A DNA stretch of 64,000 nucleotides from UBA3263 sp964586765 (GTDB lineage Bacteria; Bacteroidota; Bacteroidia; Bacteroidales; Muribaculaceae): positions 1-64,000 of the forward strand of contig CAZPHN010000009.1 in NCBI GenBank assembly GCA_964586765.1, given 5' to 3'. Shown here in pieces: positions 33,866 to 41,501 of the stretch (the first letter of the stretch is position 1; each line of letters begins with the position of its first letter). The notes below the pieces were generated by a model. It saw nothing but the letters and a program-made list of their open reading frames with translations, was not told where the DNA came from and ran no database searches. The translations under genes were made by a program, and so were the position numbers.

Positions 33866-34318
33866 TTATTTATAATCAGGTAAAAAACTGGAAGTGTCCA
33901 CACCGTGATGCCGCAATTCGCGAACTAACGAAGAGCTGACATAGGCAAATTGCGGTTCGGTGTATAAAATAAACGTTTCCATGCCGAAAATGTTGCGATT
34001 GGCGTCAGCCAAGTTGCGTTCATATTCAAAGTCGGCAACAGTGCGCACGGCGCGGAGCAGATGGGTGCAGTCACGTTTTTGTGCTTCATTTGCTGTTAAA
34101 CCGGTATAGACGCAAATTTCAACTTCCGGTCTGTTGCGGAAATATTGCGAAAGGAGTGATGCCTGTTCTTCGGCAGCGGGCGACGCTCCTTTTTCGGAGT
34201 TTACACCTATGCCGATAACTATGCGGTCAAACAGGGTCAGCGCGCGCTCGACTACTGACAGATGTCCGACAGTAAACGGATTAAACGATCCTGCAAAAAA
34301 TGCTGATTTTCGGCTCAT
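33866..34318 (-). CDS. coaD: Phosphopantetheine adenylyltransferase
   Basis: CoaD makes dephospho-CoA from 4'-phosphopantetheine and ATP. The 150-aa protein shows the nucleotidyltransferase motif GSFNPFTVGHLSVVERAL (with the TxGH His) and YVSSSLVREL, the ISSTxxR-type motif. Length is close to the usual 160 aa. The start overlaps the parE stop (ATGA). Confidence 0.94.
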   Translation of the reverse strand: MSRKSAFFAGSFNPFTVGHLSVVERALTLFDRIVIGIGVNSEKGASPAAEEQASLLSQYFRNRPEVEICVYTGLTANEAQKRDCTHLLRAVRTVADFEYERNLADANRNIFGMETFILYTEPQFAYVSSSLVRELRHHGVDTSSFLPDYK

Positions 34319-36228
34319 GAAATTTCCGAATCGTCCTCGACTACGAGATTTTTAATGATGAATTGCTGGCGGTCAGGCGTATTTTTGCCCATATAGAACT
34401 CCAGAAGGGTCTCGACGGAGTCTTCCTTGCGCAGATTAACGCGGTCAAGGCGCATATTCGGACCGATAAACTCGCGGAACTCATCGGGCGAGATTTCTCC
34501 GAGACCTTTAAATCGGGTTATTTCCGCGTCAGCCTTGAGCTTTTCTATTGCGTTTATGCGTTCAATGTCAGTATAGCAATAATAAGTCTCATCATTTTTC
34601 TTGTCATCATTCTTTTTTGCACCGCGCTTTACGCCTTTTTTACTACGGACGCGGAAAAGTGGGGTTTGAAGAACGTATACGTGACCTTTTTTAATAAGGT
34701 CAGGGAAAAACTGGAGGAAGAACGTCAGCAGGAGCAAACGGATATGCATGCCGTCAACGTCGGCATCGGTAGCGATTATTACCTTTTTATATCTAAGCCC
34801 GTCAATGCCGTCTTCAATGTTGAGGGCAGCCTGAAGCAGATTGAACTCCTCATTTTCATAGACCACCTTCTGGGTGAGTCCATAGGAGTTGAGCGGCTTA
34901 CCGCGGAGTGAAAAGACCGCCTGAGTCTGGACGTTACGGATTTTGGTGATTGAACCGGATGCGGAATCACCCTCGGTAATGAAAATACAGGTGGAGTCTT
35001 TCAGCTCATCATCACCCTTGGGGTCATTAAAGTGAATCTGGCAGTCGCGCAATTTCGGGTTGTGAAGATTTACCTTTTTCGCACGCTCGCGAGCCTGTTT
35101 CGTAATGCCCGCCATCGCCTTGCGGTCACGCTCGCTCGACTGGATTTTCTGGAGCATGACATCGGCGGTATCCTTTTCGCGATGGAGATAATTGTCGAGC
35201 TCCTTCTTGAGAAAATCGCCTATGAATTTCGGCACGGTCGGACCATCGGGACCAACGTCTTTTGACCCGAGTTTCGTTTTGGTCTGGGATTCAAAAACCG
35301 GTTCTTCAACCTTGATGCTGATGGCGGCGACCATACCGTTGCGGATATCGGAGTTTTCAAACGCCTTTCCGTAGAATTCCTTGATGGTACGCCCAACAGC
35401 CTCCTTAAAGGCGGTAAGGTGAGTTCCGCCTTGGGTGGTGTGCTGACCGTTGACAAACGAGTAGTATTCCTCGCCATACTGGTCGGCATGAGTGATAACG
35501 ATTTCAATATCTTCCCCTTTAAGGTGGATGGGCTGATAGAGCGGGTCACGCGTCATGTTTTCTTTCATCAGGTCAGCCAGACCGTTGGAAGAACGGTAGC
35601 GTCTGCCGTTGAAAACGATTACAAGACCGGTATTGAGGAAGGTATAGTTTTTCAGCAGAGGGAGAATGTGTTCCTCGCGATAGCGGAAGTCCTTGAAGAT
35701 TTCCCCATCGGGGGTAAAACGGACACGAGTTCCGTTCTTTTCATCTTCAGGTGCGTCGATGATGCCGGTATCGGAAACGACACTTCCGCAAGCGAAGGTG
35801 ATTGTCCGCATTTTTCCGTCGCGCACGGAGGTGATTATGAACTCCGTGCTGAGGGCGTTTACAGCCTTGATGCCTACGCCGTTTAGTCCGACAGACTTCT
35901 TGAACGCTTTTGAGTCATATTTCGCACCGGTGTTCATCTTTGAGGCGACATCCTCAAGTTTCTCAAGCGGAATGCCTCGCCCTTCATCGCGTACGTCGAC
36001 CGACGATTCATCAACGACATCCACGGTAATCTGTTTGCCGAAGCCCATCATGAACTCGTCGATGCTATTGTCAAGCACCTCCTTGAGCAGTACATAGATT
36101 CCGTCATCGCTCGCGGCTCCATCGCCAAGCTTGCCGATATACATACCCGGGCGGCGACGGATGTGTTCTTTCCAATCGAGGGTCCGGATATCGTCCGCTG
36201 AATAATTTATCTGCTGTTCTTCACTCAT
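34315..36228 (-). CDS. parE: DNA topoisomerase IV subunit B-like (ParE)
   Basis: This 637-aa type IIA topoisomerase ATPase subunit has the GHKL motifs EVLDNSIDEF, DEGRGIPLEK and VGLNGVGIKAVNALS. The TOPRIM domain has EGDSASGS and DADVDGMHIRLL. The length is that of ParE or a short GyrB; the lack of a long C-terminal insert and its place outside the dnaA/gyrB region favour ParE. The ATG at 36228 is chosen because a TATATTTG element lies right upstream; the longer frame overlaps the tpiA leader. The parC/gyrA partner is not in this window. First gene of the six-gene operon ending in meaB. Confidence 0.9.
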   Translation of the reverse strand: MSEEQQINYSADDIRTLDWKEHIRRRPGMYIGKLGDGAASDDGIYVLLKEVLDNSIDEFMMGFGKQITVDVVDESSVDVRDEGRGIPLEKLEDVASKMNTGAKYDSKAFKKSVGLNGVGIKAVNALSTEFIITSVRDGKMRTITFACGSVVSDTGIIDAPEDEKNGTRVRFTPDGEIFKDFRYREEHILPLLKNYTFLNTGLVIVFNGRRYRSSNGLADLMKENMTRDPLYQPIHLKGEDIEIVITHADQYGEEYYSFVNGQHTTQGGTHLTAFKEAVGRTIKEFYGKAFENSDIRNGMVAAISIKVEEPVFESQTKTKLGSKDVGPDGPTVPKFIGDFLKKELDNYLHREKDTADVMLQKIQSSERDRKAMAGITKQARERAKKVNLHNPKLRDCQIHFNDPKGDDELKDSTCIFITEGDSASGSITKIRNVQTQAVFSLRGKPLNSYGLTQKVVYENEEFNLLQAALNIEDGIDGLRYKKVIIATDADVDGMHIRLLLLTFFLQFFPDLIKKGHVYVLQTPLFRVRSKKGVKRGAKKNDDKKNDETYYCYTDIERINAIEKLKADAEITRFKGLGEISPDEFREFIGPNMRLDRVNLRKEDSVETLLEFYMGKNTPDRQQFIIKNLVVEDDSEIS

Positions 36229-36235
36229 AACGCTG

Positions 36236-36243
36236 CAAATATA
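36236..36243 (-). promoter_or_regulatory. Promoter -7 element of parE operon
   Basis: TATATTTG on the minus strand ends 8 bases before the parE ATG. The transcription start would lie very near the start codon. No good -33 was found. Confidence 0.4.
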
Positions 36244-36275
36244 CAAAATTTTTAGGTAAAACGGGATTTTTTTGT

Positions 36276-36283
36276 TAATTTTG
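36276..36283 (+). promoter_or_regulatory. Promoter -7 element of tpiA
   Basis: TAATTTTG at 36276-36283 leaves a leader of about 40 bases to the tpiA ATG at 36326. Confidence 0.55.
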
Positions 36284-36325
36284 CACCGCCAATTTAAACA
36301 TAACATCAATTTTATATCAACTTTT

Positions 36326-37084
36326 ATGAGAAAGAAAATTGTTGCCGGTAACTGGAAAATGAACACCACTCTTGCTGAAGGCGTAGGTCTCGCAAAGGAT
36401 GTCAACGAAGCTCTTGCCGGTCGCTCACCCAAATGTGACGTAATCATCTGTGTACCTTTCACTCATCTTGCACCCGTAGCCGGAGTGATTGACTCCGCTA
36501 AGCTTGGTCTCGGTGCTGAAAACTGCGCTGACCACCTCAAGGGCGCATATACCGGCGAGGTATCCGCTCCCATGGTTGCATCAACCGGTGCTAACTACGT
36601 TATCCTCGGTCACAGCGAACGTCGCCAGTACTATGGTGAAACTTCTGAAATCCTCAAGACCAAGGTTAACCTCGCTCTCGAGAATAACCTCACCCCGATT
36701 TTCTGCATCGGCGAAGTGCTCGAGCAGCGCGAGAACGGCACCTACTTCGACGTAGTTAAGGCTCAGATTCAGGAAGCTCTCTTCGACCTCAGTGCTGAAG
36801 ATTTCGGTAAGATTATCCTTGCTTACGAACCCGTTTGGGCAATCGGTACAGGCAAGACCGCTACCGACGATCAGGCTCAGGAAATGCACGCCTTTATCCG
36901 CGGTGTCATCGCCGACAAGTATGGCAAGGAAGTTGCCGACAACTGCTCAATCCTTTACGGCGGTTCCTGCAAGCCCTCAAATGCCAAGGCTCTCTTCGCA
37001 AAACCTGACGTTGACGGTGGTCTGATTGGTGGCGCATCGCTTGCTGCCGCTGATTTCATGGGTATTGTTGACGCTTGGAACTAA
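36326..37084 (+). CDS. tpiA: Triosephosphate isomerase
   Basis: TpiA interconverts dihydroxyacetone phosphate and glyceraldehyde-3-phosphate in glycolysis. The 252-aa product shows VAGNWKMNTTLAE at the start, ILGHSERRQYYGE with the catalytic His, and AYEPVWAIGTGKTA with the catalytic Glu and the mobile loop 6. The ATG at 36326 (MRKKIVAGNWKMN) is the family start; the upstream part of the frame covers the promoter. Codon choice is biased to C-ending codons, as in highly expressed genes. Confidence 0.97.
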   Translation: MRKKIVAGNWKMNTTLAEGVGLAKDVNEALAGRSPKCDVIICVPFTHLAPVAGVIDSAKLGLGAENCADHLKGAYTGEVSAPMVASTGANYVILGHSERRQYYGETSEILKTKVNLALENNLTPIFCIGEVLEQRENGTYFDVVKAQIQEALFDLSAEDFGKIILAYEPVWAIGTGKTATDDQAQEMHAFIRGVIADKYGKEVADNCSILYGGSCKPSNAKALFAKPDVDGGLIGGASLAAADFMGIVDAWN

Positions 37085-37087
37085 TCT

Positions 37088-37279
37088 GTGGGTAGCAAAG
37101 AGATATGGATATGGGCATCAGTGGCGTACGGACTCTTATCGGGTTTGATATATGCCCTGATAGCGCGTTACAGGGGTTATAAAGGCAATTTTATCAGACG
37201 GTTTGCTGTCTGGAGTATTGTTTACACGGTTTTCGCCCTTTCGCTTTCATACATTCTCTGGCACTACCTTTCTGAGTAA
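37088..37279 (+). CDS. Small two-TM membrane protein
   Basis: This 63-aa protein begins with a GTG 3 bases after the tpiA stop and has two hydrophobic segments (IWIWASVAYGLLSGLIYALI and the stretch starting WSIVYTVFALSLSYILW) separated by a basic loop (RYRGYKG). I do not recognise it. Position suggests co-transcription with tpiA. A repeat element and a terminator follow. Confidence 0.6.
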   Translation: MGSKEIWIWASVAYGLLSGLIYALIARYRGYKGNFIRRFAVWSIVYTVFALSLSYILWHYLSE

Positions 37280-37300
37280 AAATAAAACGAGAGACATTTC

Positions 37301-37389
37301 TTGGGAGAAGCACGCGTCCCCGCGTGCTTGTAACTAACTGGGATAAAGAGAAGTATCAGGCATGCGGGGACGCATGCCGCTCCCGAGCA
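37301..37389. repeat. Interspersed double-hairpin repeat, complete copy
   Basis: TTGGGAG... and ...CTCCCGAGCAA form the outer arms. Inside are the hairpins AGCACGCG-TCCC-CGCGTGCT and GGCATGCG-GGGA-CGCATGCC about 30 bases apart. Intergenic, between the small membrane protein gene and a terminator. Confidence 0.75.
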
Positions 37390-37396
37390 AATAATA

Positions 37397-37430
37397 GAGA
37401 GGCTGCCTAACCGAAATTAGGCAGCCTCTC
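37397..37430. terminator. Bidirectional terminator between convergent genes
   Basis: GAGAGGCTGCCTAA pairs perfectly with TTAGGCAGCCTCTC around CCGAAA. It sits between the plus-strand tpiA unit and the minus-strand LRR gene. Confidence 0.75.
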
Positions 37431-37453
37431 ATTGCTATTGTGTGCGTCTTTAG

Positions 37454-39733
37454 TTAGATTGCGATTTTAGCTGTTTTGGTCGGGGTCTTGATGATGTAGA
37501 GACCGCGGGGCAAGCCTTGGAGCGACTCGCCGACCTTTACGCCGCGCATGTCGTAGACCTCAGCTTTTCCGTCAACGCCTAATTCGCTGATGCCGACGGT
37601 TGAATCGTTTAGGTTCAGCAACACTGTGTCCTCGCCGGCAAGATGTGACGGAACATATGACTCGTTGCGGCTGATGGTGCGTCCTTCGGCGGCAAACGCG
37701 GGTTTACCGGTTTCGGCAAGCATGCAGAATGTATGCGCGCTTTCGGGAGCGTCGGCGGCGAAGAGGCTGCCGCTCAAATGGTTTTCGGTGGCGCGGGAGT
37801 TGACTTTAGCCATCCGGCTCTCCGTTGAGTCCGCTACAAAGTTAAGCGTAATCTCAGCCTGTGCTGATCTGATTATCACGGGCTTACCCGCTTCAACGAA
37901 GTTATGGTCAATCTCGCTCAGGTCGAGCATATTGTCGTTGAGCTGACCGATATAGACCTCAGCGTCGGTGCTGAACGCAAACGGCATGGTTATGTTGGCA
38001 TAATAATATCCGTCGCTATACGCAAGGTCGGTGAGCGTAATCGAGTTGACTTCTTCGAGATACCACCATGAGTAGGGAGTACCGGTAGCCCATGTGGTTA
38101 CGTAGCCCGTGTTGATATGAGGAACGCTCAGTGCGCGCGAACCTGCGGCAAAAGTGCCTCCGGTGGGGCTAACCTTGTCGAATGCAATCTCATCGCCGTT
38201 GCGAACCATATAGAACAGCCCCGGGTCGGTATCCGACGTTCCGTTCTGGACCTCTGCTGCCTGACTTGCCTCGGCTACATAAGTGCCTTGCGCTGCAAGA
38301 GTGACCTTGTCGCCCACGGTTTCAATTCTGAAAAGCTGCTGAGGGTTGCTTGCGTCAAGGTCTGCGCCAATGAGCATCTTGTTGTCGTCCATGGTCAGAT
38401 ACTTGTCGCTATGGTGCTTGTTGCGAATGCGATAGAGTGTGAGCGGCGTAAGGGGTTCGGGTTCGGGCTCAATCACCGTTACCGTACAGGAGGCTTCGGC
38501 ATTGCCATCGGCACTACGCACTGTGATTACGGCTGAGCCGACTTTGAGGGCTGTGACAAGACCGCTGTCGTCAACCGAAACGGTTTCCGGGTCAGACGAT
38601 GACCACTCTACGGCTACGTTGTCGGCATCAGCCGGCATAACGGTAGCTTCCAGTTGGACGGAGTCGCCGGGATTAAGTTCGAGTTCATTGTCGCTGAGTT
38701 CAATCTCAGCCACCCAAACGGGCTGAATCTCCTCAATATTCAGGAAGTCTTTCCACTGGTATGCCGCACGATAAGCCTCGCTGCATCCCTGAGGAACGTA
38801 AAGAATGCAGGTCTGCTTATAGTAGCTGAAAACAGAATATTCGCAAGAAGGAGGATTGACAGCATAAGAATAAATAGTCTCAAGGCTGCTGCAGCCGTAG
38901 AAAGCATATTCGCCGATAGAAGTAACGGAGTTGGGGATGGTGACCGAAGTCAGGCTGCTGCAGCCGTAGAAAGCCTCCATGCCAATAGAAGTAACGGAGT
39001 TGGGGATGGTGACCGAAGTCAGGTCGCTGCAGCCGCAGAAAGTATTGTCGCCAATAGAAGTAACAGAGTTGGGGATGATAACCGAAGTCAGACCATAGCA
39101 ACCGCAGAAAGTATTGTCGCCGATAGATGTAACAGAGTTTGGGATGGTAACCGAAGTCAGACCGCTGCAGCCGTTGAAAGCATAGTCGCCGATAGAGGTA
39201 ACGGAGTTGGGGATGGTAACTGAAGTCAGGCTGGTGCAGTCGTTGAAAGCATAGTCGCCGATAGAGGTAACGGAGTTGGGGATGGTTACCGAGGTCAGAC
39301 CGTGGCATCCGTAGAAAGCTTTGATACCGATAGAGGTAACTGAGTTGGAAATGGTGACCGATGTAAGGCGTAAGCAGTTGTAGAAAGCATAGTCGCCAAT
39401 AGAGGTAACGGAGTTGGGGATGGTAACCGACGTCAGGGTGTAGCAATCCCTGAAAGCATTGTCACCAATATAAACGAGGGTATACTCAATATCGCCGTTT
39501 ATAGGATTTGTAGGTAAAACTAGGTCACCAGCAACTTTATTTCCTGCAGTGCAAGAGGGATAGCCCGTTCCATCCATGGTTTTGCAGGTTTTTGCCTCTT
39601 CGTCAATGACGGTGTAGGTGATAGTTTGACCCTCGTAGGTGTAGGTAAAGTCGCGAGCACTCATTGCAAGCGGGAGTAGCAATGCCAGCAGCACGAGCCT
39701 GCGCCTGAGGGATTGTTTGTAGAGATTGTTCAT
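37454..39733 (-). CDS. BspA-like leucine-rich-repeat surface protein
   Basis: This 759-aa secreted protein starts with a signal peptide (RRRLVLLALLLPLAMSA). A linker precedes nine 23-aa BspA/LRR_5 repeats (residues about 88-295, pattern LTSVTIPNSVTSIGDYAF). A Big_2-type Ig domain follows (AEIELSDNELELNPGDSV then ALKVGSAVITV), then a ricin-like or LamG-like region, and a C-terminal beta domain ending RGLYIIKTPTKTAKIAI, a variant of the sorting-like tail. BspA-type proteins are surface-exposed and often adhesive. The repeats are nearly identical in DNA, so copy number may vary. A bidirectional terminator follows. Confidence 0.88.
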   Translation of the reverse strand: MNNLYKQSLRRRLVLLALLLPLAMSARDFTYTYEGQTITYTVIDEEAKTCKTMDGTGYPSCTAGNKVAGDLVLPTNPINGDIEYTLVYIGDNAFRDCYTLTSVTIPNSVTSIGDYAFYNCLRLTSVTISNSVTSIGIKAFYGCHGLTSVTIPNSVTSIGDYAFNDCTSLTSVTIPNSVTSIGDYAFNGCSGLTSVTIPNSVTSIGDNTFCGCYGLTSVIIPNSVTSIGDNTFCGCSDLTSVTIPNSVTSIGMEAFYGCSSLTSVTIPNSVTSIGEYAFYGCSSLETIYSYAVNPPSCEYSVFSYYKQTCILYVPQGCSEAYRAAYQWKDFLNIEEIQPVWVAEIELSDNELELNPGDSVQLEATVMPADADNVAVEWSSSDPETVSVDDSGLVTALKVGSAVITVRSADGNAEASCTVTVIEPEPEPLTPLTLYRIRNKHHSDKYLTMDDNKMLIGADLDASNPQQLFRIETVGDKVTLAAQGTYVAEASQAAEVQNGTSDTDPGLFYMVRNGDEIAFDKVSPTGGTFAAGSRALSVPHINTGYVTTWATGTPYSWWYLEEVNSITLTDLAYSDGYYYANITMPFAFSTDAEVYIGQLNDNMLDLSEIDHNFVEAGKPVIIRSAQAEITLNFVADSTESRMAKVNSRATENHLSGSLFAADAPESAHTFCMLAETGKPAFAAEGRTISRNESYVPSHLAGEDTVLLNLNDSTVGISELGVDGKAEVYDMRGVKVGESLQGLPRGLYIIKTPTKTAKIAI
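38851..39472 (-). repeat. Tandem 69-bp repeats coding for LRR units
   Basis: About nine in-frame 69-bp units encode the LRR repeats. The core GTAACGGAGTTGGGGATGGT recurs with few changes in most units on the plus strand. Confidence 0.85.
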
Positions 39734-39768
39734 AAATGATATGGTTTATTTGATTTAGTTTAATTAAT

Positions 39769-40968
39769 TTATTTATATATTTTTCCTATTCCGACGAGTT
39801 TGGTTTCGGGATGTTCGTTAATTACGACGACTTCCGCGCCTTGGTCTTTCAGTGCTTCAATAATTTTGTAGCAAGGGTGGTTATAGCGGTTGTCTGCCCC
39901 CACGCTTGCAAAACAGAGCGGGAACTTAAAGGCATTATCTGACTTAGGCAGAATCAAATCGCCATTGCCTGATCTTGCCCCATGGTGGGAAATCTGCAAT
40001 GCACCGATTTGAGAGATTTGGCTAACATTTAACTCATTATAGAATTCGTTGAGCCACGTTAGATTGACCGCAATATCGCCGAAATACACGCATCCGGTAG
40101 GGTAATCAGCGTATTCGGCATAAAGATTCATTTCCGGAGATGTCAGGTTTAACCTGCTGCCTAAGGCAGTATGGGTCAGAAATTTGAAATAGCGGAAATT
40201 CTCGGCTTCTCCAACAATATTTGAGTAGACAACCAGTGAATGTTCGTTTTTGAGCTTAAGACTCTTGTAAATCTGCGTTAATTCTTCAAAGTTTTTCGGG
40301 TCGGTAATATATCCGCCATTATTATTTGATGTCAGTTTCTCATAATCGAGCAGCAGCGATTCTTTAACGGCATCAATAAACTTATCAAAATAATTATCAA
40401 ATTTCGGAGCGAAGACAACATATTCCATCAGCTTCTGCGTGTTCGCTTTGGGATTATTCATCCAAATCAGGCTATTGCTCGCCAGCTCGATTATATGTTG
40501 ACCTTCTTGGTCGCTAAGGTTCAGACTGTCGCTCAAATTTGGATTTTGACCTTCGTCGGAGGGATGTACGCGAATTATGCGCGGATTATTGGGGAAGACC
40601 TTTTCGATATTCCGATAGGTTTCGTAGTCGAATTGTTCTTCATCGAAATATTTGCTGAATATTTCGAGAACCGTCAACTGGGCATCGGAGATAAACGGGA
40701 TAACAACGTTTTTGGGCTTCAATTGATGGATTTGATTGATGTGGTCCCGGTCAAAATGAGAAATAAAGAGCACATCAACTTCCCTATCCGTCATATCGTC
40801 GTTGATAATGTTTCCGATAATGGTTGCGGAGTCATTGGAAAAGCTGCCGCAATCATAAACGGCACGGAAAAGCCTGAGGTAGCTGTCGGGGGTTTGTTGG
40901 TAAACCTCCGCGGCATAAAAGGCTCCTTGACCGACCGGATAGAAGGTACGCTTGAAGAGCAGTTTCAT
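39769..40968 (-). CDS. ComEC-like metallo-beta-lactamase-fold protein
   Basis: This 399-aa protein has an MBL-fold start (FYPVGQGAFYAAEVYQQT, YDCGSFSND) and the metal motif ISHFDRDHINQI. HxDxDH rather than HxHxDH is typical of the ComEC-like branch. A second metal region is LQISHHGARSGNG, again ComEC-like. There is no signal peptide or membrane segment, so it is probably cytoplasmic. A helical insert lies between (residues 90-250). The substrate is unknown; relatives include nucleases and phosphodiesterases in defence loci. The ATG at 40968 is preferred to the TTG at 40977. It lies just downstream of a structured RNA on the same strand. Confidence 0.75.
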   Translation of the reverse strand: MKLLFKRTFYPVGQGAFYAAEVYQQTPDSYLRLFRAVYDCGSFSNDSATIIGNIINDDMTDREVDVLFISHFDRDHINQIHQLKPKNVVIPFISDAQLTVLEIFSKYFDEEQFDYETYRNIEKVFPNNPRIIRVHPSDEGQNPNLSDSLNLSDQEGQHIIELASNSLIWMNNPKANTQKLMEYVVFAPKFDNYFDKFIDAVKESLLLDYEKLTSNNNGGYITDPKNFEELTQIYKSLKLKNEHSLVVYSNIVGEAENFRYFKFLTHTALGSRLNLTSPEMNLYAEYADYPTGCVYFGDIAVNLTWLNEFYNELNVSQISQIGALQISHHGARSGNGDLILPKSDNAFKFPLCFASVGADNRYNHPCYKIIEALKDQGAEVVVINEHPETKLVGIGKIYK

Positions 40969-40975
40969 TGGCTGC

Positions 40976-41291
40976 AAAAAGTGCCGCGGGGTCCACTTCG
41001 TTGGCTATTAGGTAGTTAGAAAAGGAAAAGCGCGAGGACCTTATCATTCTGTCCGTCCTGTTTATAGAGGCCTTCGCATTGCCCATTAAGGTAGAACGAA
41101 CAGAGCAGATGCCTCACGCGGGATTACATACGTGTAACCACATAAGGCGTCTATCTCTGTCTCATTCTTGACCTTAATCAGAAAGTTGCGAAGTTTCTAT
41201 AAACCAAGAACGAGCGTCGGATAAACGCTTTCAAAATATGTCATGTCAGCCCCGCCCTCAGCCCGCGACCGGGCACCTGCAAACGGTCTGA
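40976..41291 (-). ncRNA. Structured non-coding RNA of unknown class, about 315 nt
   Basis: No convincing gene fits this interval. On the minus strand a promoter (CTTG, 20 bases, TAAATTTG) predicts a start near 41291. The transcript folds into a long, multi-helix hairpin, given in plus coordinates: 41196-41204 with 41060-41068 (9 bp), 41188-41193 with 41072-41077 (6 bp), 41171-41178 with 41085-41092 (8 bp), 41155-41168 with 41093-41105, and an apical TTACA/TGTAA near 41130. A 5' hairpin GCCCG-GTCG-CGGGC and a 3' GGTCC/GGACC helix (41036-41040 with 40990-40994) flank it. AAGTG/CACTT followed by five T at 40976-40998 could end it. I find no tmRNA tag, RNase P P4 motif or SRP tetraloop. Confidence 0.65.
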
Positions 41292-41296
41292 CGCCG

Positions 41297-41328
41297 CAAA
41301 TTTACAAAAATAATCTGTAATTGGCAAG
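41297..41328 (-). promoter_or_regulatory. Promoter of the structured RNA
   Basis: On the minus strand CTTG (41325-41328), 20 bases, TAAATTTG (41297-41304). Confidence 0.65.
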
Positions 41329-41337
41329 TGCATTTCC

Positions 41338-41429
41338 TGCTTGGGAGAAGCACGCGTCCCCGCGTGCTTGTAACTAATTGGGATACAAGGATGTTTCAGG
41401 CATGCGAGGACGCATGCCTCTCCCAAGCA
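41338..41429. repeat. Interspersed double-hairpin repeat, complete copy
   Basis: TGCTTGGGAG at the left end is an exact inverted copy of CTCCCAAGCA at the right end. Inside are AGCACGCG-TCCC-CGCGTGCT and GGCATGCG-AGGA-CGCATGCC. It lies between the RNA promoter and the terminator of the M60 peptidase gene. Confidence 0.8.
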
Positions 41430-41437
41430 ATGATGCC

Positions 41438-41477
41438 ACAAAAACGGAGCTATCTAAACTTGTTAGATAGCTCCGTT
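41438..41477 (-). terminator. Terminator of the M60 peptidase gene
   Basis: On the minus strand AACGGAGCTATCTAA pairs with TTAGATAGCTCCGTT (15 bp, 5-base loop), followed by TTTTG. Confidence 0.8.
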
Positions 41478-41501
41478 GGTATAACAGGATGTTAAGGTGG
41501 A

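Noticed and set aside
38654..39446. Long open frames with repeats in other frames over the LRR array
   Set aside because: The 69-bp repeat has no stops in several frames, which creates repetitive shadow ORFs; only the BspA-type frame has a signal peptide and known domains.
40853..41086. 77-aa minus-strand frame and other short frames over the structured RNA
   Set aside because: They lie in different registers across paired RNA arms, lack family motifs and partly overlap the ComEC-like gene.
40976..41291. tmRNA, RNase P RNA, SRP RNA or 6S RNA as identity of the structured RNA
   Set aside because: No NYALAA-type tag frame, no GAAAGTCC/P4-like motif, no GGAA tetraloop hairpin of SRP type, and no open central bubble typical of 6S RNA.
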